Source: Verrucomicrobia bacterium Tous-C9LFEB
GTDB lineage: Bacteria > Acidobacteriota > Terriglobia > Terriglobales > Acidobacteriaceae
Assembly (NCBI GenBank): GCA_903970445.1
Contig: CAJCIP010000068.1
Location: 1 to 58,368 of the forward strand
DNA length: 58,368 bases
Direction of reading: 5' to 3'
Made by a program: the position numbers and the translations under genes. Within the stretch, counting starts at the first letter, position 1; each line of letters starts with the position of its first letter. Shown one piece after another: positions 53,438 through 58,368 of the stretch. The notes under the pieces were generated by a model, which was not told the origin of the DNA, made no database searches, and worked only from the letters and a program-made list of their open reading frames with translations.

Positions 53438-53814
53438 ATGTTTGAGATCACGGTACAGGCCGGCTTTTCTTCCGGCCATTACCTGCGCGACTATCACGGC
53501 AAGTGCGAAATCCGCATGGTCACAACTATCGCGTGCTTGTGACTCTAGTCGGAGAACAACTCGACAACAGCGGCTTGCTGCTCGACTTCAAGCTGTTGAA
53601 GCAGGTTCTGAGGCCAACGGTGGAGTACCTCGATCACCAGATGATCAACGATTTGGAGCCATTCACGACCGTGAATCCATCGGCTGAAAATCTAGCGAAG
53701 TACTTTTTCGATAAGACAGCAGATGAACTTGTCGCCATGACCTCCGGCCGCGTGCGCGTAAAAGACTGTACCGTGTACGAAACTGACACAAGCTTCGCAC
53801 GCTACTACGCATAG
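53438..53814 (+). pseudogene. queD: 6-carboxytetrahydropterin synthase QueD, interrupted by a -1 frameshift
   Basis: Reading from ATG 53438 gives MFEITVQAGFSSGHYLRDYH and GKCE, then at 53507-53511 the frame shifts by one base. In the other frame NPHGHNYRVLVTLVGE and the whole remaining protein (LDHQMINDL, ETDTSFARYYA) follow to the stop at 53814. Adding one A to GAAAT would restore an uninterrupted protein of about 125 residues with all expected residues: zinc-binding His in GHYL and HGHNY, catalytic Cys in GKCE, and LDHQ. QueD makes the pterin intermediate of preQ0. queE follows at 5 nt. Sequencing error or a real inactivation cannot be told apart here. Confidence 0.85.
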
Positions 53815-53819
53815 CCATC

Positions 53820-54578
53820 ATGTTCGAACTTCTTGACCAACCCGTTTCCAGCGAGCGCGTGACGCCTGAGCCTGCGCAAACGCGCACTGGCATGGTGCAC
53901 TTGATCGAGCTATACAAATCCGTGCAAGGCGAGAGCTCCTTCGCCGGCGTACCTTGCATCTTCGTTCGCCTGGCCGGCTGCAATCTGCGTTGCGCCTGGT
54001 GTGATTCGGAGTACACCTTCAACGGCGGCCGACCGTTCTCCGCCGACGACATTGCCGCGCAGATTGAACAACTGCAGCCATGCAAACTGATCGAATTTAC
54101 CGGTGGCGAGCCGATGCTGCAAGCGCGCGAACTGCTGCCGCTAATGCAGCGCCTGATCGATGCCGGCTACACGCTGATGATCGAAACAAGTGGCGAGCGA
54201 CCATTAGCTGACGTGCCAAAAGCTGTGTACAAAATTGTCGATGTGAAGTGTCCGGGTGCCGGCGCGGCGGCAAACTCATTCCGCATCGAGAACCTCGACG
54301 CACTGACGCTGAACGACGAAGTGAAGTTCGTCCTTAGCGACCGGGCTGACTACGAATTCGCGCGCGACTTCATTCATACCCATCAGCTCGCCGGCAAGTG
54401 TGGAAGCATCCTGCTGTCACCGGCCTTTCAGCAGGCGCCAAGCGATGAGCGCTCCGCGGACAACATGAAGCTCGACCCGCGGCTTCTGGTCGAGTGGATG
54501 CTCGAAGACGGCCTGCCCGCACGACTTAGCTTGCAGATTCATAAGTTCATCTGGGAGCCACGCAAGAAGGGCGTATAG
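53820..54578 (+). CDS. queE: 7-carboxy-7-deazaguanine synthase QueE
   Basis: A 252-residue radical SAM enzyme that contracts the pterin ring of carboxytetrahydropterin. The cluster motif CNLRCAWC (CxxxCxxC), YKSVQGESSF, FTGGEPMLQ and the C-terminal LSLQIHKFIWEP are all typical. The start at 53820 lies 5 nt after queD; ATG 53892 (MVHLIELYKSVQG) is an alternative matching other family N-termini. With queC at 3.6 kb and queD upstream, preQ0 synthesis is covered except for FolE. Confidence 0.94.
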   Translation: MFELLDQPVSSERVTPEPAQTRTGMVHLIELYKSVQGESSFAGVPCIFVRLAGCNLRCAWCDSEYTFNGGRPFSADDIAAQIEQLQPCKLIEFTGGEPMLQARELLPLMQRLIDAGYTLMIETSGERPLADVPKAVYKIVDVKCPGAGAAANSFRIENLDALTLNDEVKFVLSDRADYEFARDFIHTHQLAGKCGSILLSPAFQQAPSDERSADNMKLDPRLLVEWMLEDGLPARLSLQIHKFIWEPRKKGV

Positions 54579-54747
54579 AGCGATTGCTCTCGCGTGTCAC
54601 GCCCGGCCCTCTCGCGTGTTACGCTCCGCCTTTCCAGGGCCAAGGGCCCGACTCATTACAGCCGAGGTCGAAGGCCTGGGTATCAGTGGGCAAAGCATTT
54701 CAAGCGCTGAAGGCGCGACTCATGACACCGTACATCCAGACGAACTG
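54579..54747. repeat. Intergenic repeat remnants
   Basis: 169 nt between two convergent genes. A local near-direct repeat CTCTCGCGTGTcACGC / CTCTCGCGTGTtACGC occurs at about 54588-54621. GGGCC-AA-GGGCCC lies near 54638-54650. A full copy of the GCGC hairpin repeat (AAGCGCTGAAGGCGCGACT) is at 54702-54720, nearly identical to the copy at 7581-7598. Confidence 0.6.
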
Positions 54748-55947
54748 CTAGCTAACCTGCTCGCCCGTCGTGCTCGAATACGTCCGCGCGCGCCAGCCCA
54801 CTGGCCTGCCGATCATCTGCCGCATCAACGCGTACCACTGCAACGCGAGCAAAATCACCACACCGATCGGGTGAAGCAAAGCAGACCGCAGCGGTTGTTG
54901 GAAGCGCAGGCAGGCGACGACGCGCAGAAGGTACCCCGCAAAGACCGAAGCGACAAAAGACATGAGGAAGAACGGCGCCGTAACCTCAACAACGAACCCG
55001 CCGTGGAGCACCACCGACAAAACGGGCCATATCCTCACCACCGCATAGATGACAAGCGCGCTTGGTACTACCTGTCCCAGGACCAACAACAGTGTGATCG
55101 GCACAATTCGTCCCGGCGATCCAATTCCCTCGGTAGCGTTCTTCGCCAGCCCATTCCAAACACCCGATGCCGACCTGTACATGCGCACGTGAGCAAGGTT
55201 GGTCAGATCGCAGATGTCGGTGCGCAATCCTCGCTCGCGAAAGACGTGCGGCAGCTTTAAGCCATCATGCCTTGTCTCGCGAATGGCAGCATGGCCTCCG
55301 CACGCGAAGTAGGCGGATCGTTCGGCAAGCATGAACTGTCCACAGCCGGCAGCATACGCGGGCTTCGTCGTGTGCCGCATACGAAACATCGGCAGCAGCC
55401 CAAGCAGCACAAACTGAATCAGCGGCAGCAGCAACCACTCCATCCAGGTCATCATCACGACGCGTGGAAAGCCCGACAGCAGAGCCACACCCGTGCGTTG
55501 CTGCTGCGCAACACATAGCGCAACCGCATCGGCTTCAACCCGCACATCGGCATCCAGGAACAACAGCAATGGCGCGGAACTCGCTTGTGCGAGTTGCCAG
55601 CAGGCGTGCTGCTTGCCGTTCCATCCCCCCGGAAGCACACCACCGCGCAGAAGGTGCACACGAGCGTCGTCTGCACATAGCCCCTGAACGAGGGACGTTG
55701 TGGCATCGGTGGAGTTGTCATCGTAAACGTAAACATTTAGATCGACATTTCTGCTTGCCAGCGTTGACGCGAGAACGGCCTCGATGTTCGCGGCCTCATT
55801 GCGTGCCGGGATGAGAACGTCAACGCAAGCAGAAGTTTCACGTATGTCGCCGGACGGCGGCCGAAAGAACCAGAGGTTCATCACAAAGAGACAGGCCGGT
55901 ATCGCAGCGCAGACAAAGCACGCAATCACAAGAACAAATCCGATCAC
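54748..55947 (-). CDS. Family 2 glycosyltransferase, probably acting on a carotenoid or similar lipid
   Basis: A 399-residue membrane glycosyltransferase. N-terminal helix (residues 3-27), GT2 catalytic domain with VLIPARNEAANIEAVL, VYDDNSTDATT, LLLFLDADVRV (DxD) and GGHAAIRETRHDGLKLP, and three or four C-terminal helices. The layout is that of CrtQ-like and hopene-associated GT2 enzymes. It starts with GTG at 55947, sharing 1 nt with the upstream plsC-like gene (TAGTG), and sits with a CrtI-type desaturase, so glycosylation of a C30 carotenoid is the most economical hypothesis. Confidence 0.8.
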   Translation of the reverse strand: MIGFVLVIACFVCAAIPACLFVMNLWFFRPPSGDIRETSACVDVLIPARNEAANIEAVLASTLASRNVDLNVYVYDDNSTDATTSLVQGLCADDARVHLLRGGVLPGGWNGKQHACWQLAQASSAPLLLFLDADVRVEADAVALCVAQQQRTGVALLSGFPRVVMMTWMEWLLLPLIQFVLLGLLPMFRMRHTTKPAYAAGCGQFMLAERSAYFACGGHAAIRETRHDGLKLPHVFRERGLRTDICDLTNLAHVRMYRSASGVWNGLAKNATEGIGSPGRIVPITLLLVLGQVVPSALVIYAVVRIWPVLSVVLHGGFVVEVTAPFFLMSFVASVFAGYLLRVVACLRFQQPLRSALLHPIGVVILLALQWYALMRQMIGRPVGWRARTYSSTTGEQVS

Positions 55948-56750
55948 TACTTCGCTGCCTCTTCTATCTTTGCGTCGCGAGCGGAGTGGTCTTCCTGAAA
56001 TCCCTTGCCCGTGAACACCGCACGCAGCCGCTTGCCAAGCGCATAGAACCCGCCCGTGCCGCGCCTACCCTCAAGCAGTGTGCTGAACCGCAGCGGATCT
56101 CGAGCCATGGAAGCCTCGCGCAAAGCGTCCATCTGCTCTTCGAGCGCAGCCTCAAGAATCTGCGTCGTTGTGGCAAGATCGGCACCGGCCTCTACTTGAA
56201 AGACTTTACCCACGCGCAGCAAAGCTTCGGGCAAACGCTCGCTCCAGAACGGATACTCCACAGCCATCGGAAGCAGCTGCACCCCTGGTGTTCGTTGCAC
56301 CAGTGTTGCCAATCCTGACTTGAAGGCGAGCGGGCGTTCGCGAACGTCAGCAAAGCGGCCCTGCGGCGTAATCCAGAGAACGCCTCCACTCGCGAGCACC
56401 GTCTGCGCCGTGTGCAGGAACTGCACAGCGCCGCGGCCGCTTCCGAGTTCAACGGGGAAGATGCCGATCTTGCGCAGAATGGCATAGCGCTTCAGCGGAA
56501 CGGAATCCATGGGCGCATAGTGTTTGCGATGCGCCAGCACTTGGTGCGCAAGCAGAACGCAAAGCATAGGGTCCCACCAAGAAACATGATTCCCGTAGAC
56601 AATCAGCGGTCCCTGCGTGTTCGCCAGCCGGTCCGCTCCCTGCACCTGCACCGCACGAAAATGCCGCCGGAAATACGACCGCACAATGCGGCGAAAGAAA
56701 CGCAGCGTCAGCGGCGAGATGCGCGGCAACTCTACAACGGGTGCAGCCAT
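55947..56750 (-). CDS. PlsC-like acyltransferase (1-acylglycerol-3-phosphate acyltransferase family)
   Basis: A 267-residue acyltransferase. The catalytic NHxxxxD motif is GNHVSWWDPM (His55, Asp60), and the second motif WITPQGRFADVRERPLAF includes the conserved Pro-x-Gly-x-Arg context. It could be the lysophosphatidate acyltransferase, but its place between a desaturase and a glycosyltransferase suggests esterification of a glycosylated carotenoid. Gap to the desaturase stop is 18 nt; its own stop overlaps the glycosyltransferase start. Operon structure is firm, substrate is inferred. Confidence 0.8.
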   Translation of the reverse strand: MAAPVVELPRISPLTLRFFRRIVRSYFRRHFRAVQVQGADRLANTQGPLIVYGNHVSWWDPMLCVLLAHQVLAHRKHYAPMDSVPLKRYAILRKIGIFPVELGSGRGAVQFLHTAQTVLASGGVLWITPQGRFADVRERPLAFKSGLATLVQRTPGVQLLPMAVEYPFWSERLPEALLRVGKVFQVEAGADLATTTQILEAALEEQMDALREASMARDPLRFSTLLEGRRGTGGFYALGKRLRAVFTGKGFQEDHSARDAKIEEAAK

Positions 56751-56768
56751 GCGGCTATTGTGGCAGAC

Positions 56769-58289
56769 TCAAGCGGCCGCTGCCTTCTTTGAGTCTGCGT
56801 CGAGCGCATCCGCGGCGATCCATCCCGACATCATGACCATCGGCATTCCCGGCCCAGGGTGCGCCGCGCCCCCGGCCAGATAAAGCCCATCCACTTCCCG
56901 GCTGCGGTTCGAAGGCTTGAATGCTCCCTGCAACAGCCCATGTGATGAGAGCCCATAGATCGCTCCGTTCAGCACCCGGTAGCGCTCATGGATATCCTGT
57001 GGCGTAAGCGCGCTTTCAAACACAATGCGCTCTTCAATGTCTTCAAGCCCGGCAGTCCGCTTCAGCTTGTTGATGATGACGTCGCGATACGCCGGAAACA
57101 TCTTCTTCCAGTCGTGATGGGGCCGGAGATACGGCGTGTGCACCAGCACATACATCGCTTCGCCGCCCGCAGGCGCGCTGGTGACATCCGTCGTCGAAGT
57201 GCACGCGAGATAGCAGGTCGGATCGGGAGCCGGTTCGCCGAGGTCGTAGATGTGGTGAAACTCATCGTGCGGATCGCGCGAAAACACGAAGTCATGATGA
57301 GCGAGATGCTCATAGCGTTTGTTCAAGCCGAGATACAACACCACGCCGGAACACGCGGGCTCATACTCACGCGCATGCTCAAAATGGCGCGCAGCGGCTG
57401 TACCGCCAAGCAGTTCGCGATGCGTGCGCACTGAATCTTCATTGCTCACGACAGCGTCGAACGGCAGCATTTCCCCGGCAGTGGTCATCACGCCTGCCAC
57501 GCGGCCGTGCTGTCCTGGTGTTGTCACAATGCGCGCGACGTCCGTTTCCGTGCGGAACACAACACCCAGTTCCTTCGCAAGCTTCACCATCGCTTCCGGA
57601 ACCGCACGCGTTCCGCCCATCGGATACCAGATGCCTTCCTGCATCTGCATGTGCCCGATCGCGGTAAGGATCGCAGGCGACGCGTCGGGCGAAGATCCGA
57701 CGTATTGCACCATGTGGTCGAGCATCTGCGCGGTGTTCGGGTCGGGAATGAACTCGCGAATCGTACCCGCAACGGACTTGCCCAGCCGCATGCGCATGAC
57801 GTCGCGCAGCACCTTGAGATCAAACGCGCCGGCGACATTGAATGTGTCCATCATCGAGCCGACCGGCTTCCAGAAGAAGAAGCGGTCGCTGATCTCGTGC
57901 AGTTCTTTCGAAAGCTCCATCAGCCGCGTGTACTTCGCACCCATGCTCGGCCAGCGAGCTTCCAGATTGGCTGACATGGCGCTCTCGTCGTCCAGCAGAT
58001 CGATGGTATTGCCGTCGTCGAAGAAGCAGCGCCATTGCGGATCGAGCCGCACCATAGTGACGTAGTCGTCGAGGTTCTTGCCCGCTTCTGCGAATATCTT
58101 CCGCAGCATAGAAGGCTGGATGAGAATTGTCGGGCCCATATCAAAGCGGAACCCATCAGCGTTGAGTTGAGCCGCCTTGCCGCCCAGCCAGGCGTTTTTT
58201 TCCAGAACGGTAACTTTATGCCCGCGCGCGGCTGACGTGCAGGCTGCTGCTAGTCCTGCAAGGCCCGATCCAATAACACCAACCTTCAT
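56769..58289 (-). CDS. CrtI/CrtN-type carotenoid desaturase
   Basis: A 506-residue FAD-dependent desaturase. The dinucleotide fold VGVIGSGLAGLAAACTSA and EKNAWLGGKAAQLNADGF lie at the N-terminus (short landmarks: GSGLAGLAA, LGGKA), FDMGPTILIQPSML follows, and the C-terminal GLYLAGGAAHPGPGMPMVMMSG (landmark GAAHPGPGMPM) closes the protein. It could be phytoene desaturase or the diapophytoene (C30) enzyme CrtN/CrtP; CrtI-type sequences do not separate these by eye. Upstream is the end of a further gene at the window edge. Confidence 0.9.
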   Translation of the reverse strand: MKVGVIGSGLAGLAAACTSAARGHKVTVLEKNAWLGGKAAQLNADGFRFDMGPTILIQPSMLRKIFAEAGKNLDDYVTMVRLDPQWRCFFDDGNTIDLLDDESAMSANLEARWPSMGAKYTRLMELSKELHEISDRFFFWKPVGSMMDTFNVAGAFDLKVLRDVMRMRLGKSVAGTIREFIPDPNTAQMLDHMVQYVGSSPDASPAILTAIGHMQMQEGIWYPMGGTRAVPEAMVKLAKELGVVFRTETDVARIVTTPGQHGRVAGVMTTAGEMLPFDAVVSNEDSVRTHRELLGGTAAARHFEHAREYEPACSGVVLYLGLNKRYEHLAHHDFVFSRDPHDEFHHIYDLGEPAPDPTCYLACTSTTDVTSAPAGGEAMYVLVHTPYLRPHHDWKKMFPAYRDVIINKLKRTAGLEDIEERIVFESALTPQDIHERYRVLNGAIYGLSSHGLLQGAFKPSNRSREVDGLYLAGGAAHPGPGMPMVMMSGWIAADALDADSKKAAAA

Positions 58290-58368
58290 TTACTTAGAAC
58301 TCCCACTTTCAACTTTTCCGCGAACCAGCCACCAGCGCCCGAACGCCGTGCCAACGCTCCCGCCATGT
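58290..58368 (-). CDS. Probable 3' end of the gene upstream of the desaturase
   Basis: Two frames are open here on the minus strand. One ends in TAA directly before the desaturase ATG and reads AFGRWWLVRGKVESGSSK; the other ends in an ATGA overlap and reads WFAEKLKVGVLSK. Both are plausible for the tail of an upstream carotenoid-cluster gene; I cannot choose. The gene itself lies outside the window. Confidence 0.3.
   Translation of the reverse strand, partial: HGGSVGTAFGRWWLVRGKVESGSSK

Noticed and set aside
53500..53515. Programmed -1 ribosomal frameshift in queD
   Set aside because: The local sequence TGC GAA ATC is not a slippery heptamer and no downstream pseudoknot is evident; QueD is not known to be made this way.
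54748..55947. Hopanoid glycosyltransferase
   Set aside because: The fold is compatible, but the coupled acyltransferase and CrtI-type desaturase point to a carotenoid, and no hpn or shc gene is in view.

Overview
The window is GC-rich (about 60%), almost fully coding chromosomal DNA, most probably from the Acidobacteriota (Acidobacteriaceae such as Granulicella, Terriglobus or Edaphobacter). Supporting signs are an LPS pathway (lpxK, heptosyltransferase), an egtB-egtD ergothioneine pair, a proline-rich DUF4870 pair, a probable C30-type carotenoid glycoside/ester cluster, and dispersed intergenic hairpin repeats of a kind I associate with these genomes. I see no rRNA, tRNA, CRISPR, insertion sequence or prophage. 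Lineage is inferred from protein character, not from a marker-gene search.

Layout. 1-2.3 kb: end of lpxK, a GT9 heptosyltransferase and an ICMT-like methyltransferase. 2.3-5.6 kb: DUF3108 protein, DUF2007 protein coupled to queC, and a secreted TPR protein. 5.6-8.2 kb: moeA and moaC, separated and preceded by the two largest non-coding stretches, which are packed with hairpin repeats. 8.2-10.7 kb: egtB-egtD. 10.9-16.8 kb: DUF4230 protein, acyltransferase, pyrH, AIM24-like protein, two DUF4870 membrane proteins, dienelactone hydrolase. 16.8-20.5 kb: dnaB, a membrane protein, a class V aminotransferase and a YqeY protein.

20.5-22.7 kb is the most unusual segment. Three genes on the minus strand encode a very small Cys-rich metallothionein-like peptide, an ECF sigma factor with a CxC in its linker and a Cys-rich C-terminal tail (CorE-like), and a Met/His-rich probable outer-membrane barrel whose start overlaps the sigma stop. 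I read this as a self-contained metal-sensing and handling module. An amidase and gyrB follow.

27.8-38.7 kb: dihydrouridine synthase, MFS transporter, aldo/keto reductase, a large orphan protein with a RecB-like nuclease motif set, GNAT, DinB/YfiT protein, DUF1906 lipoprotein, and tldD - small CxxC protein - pmbA. 38.7-43.6 kb: zinc-ribbon M50 protease, old-yellow-enzyme, MerR regulator overlapping murJ, and a stand-alone iscX. 43.8-48.5 kb: TolC-EmrA-EmrB tripartite efflux operon. 48.5-54.6 kb: GH3 beta-glucosidase, DinG-like helicase, a small membrane protein, queD (interrupted by a -1 frameshift) and queE. 54.7-58.4 kb: glycosyltransferase, PlsC-like acyltransferase and CrtI-type desaturase, the visible part of a carotenoid cluster leaving the window.

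queC (3.6 kb) and queD/queE (53.4 kb) supply three of the preQ0 steps from two distant loci; moeA and moaC supply molybdenum cofactor steps. Convergent gene pairs are packed tightly: three overlap by 4 nt at their stop codons, one is joined by a perfect 17-bp inverted repeat that encodes both C-termini, and one by a 32-nt perfect palindrome.
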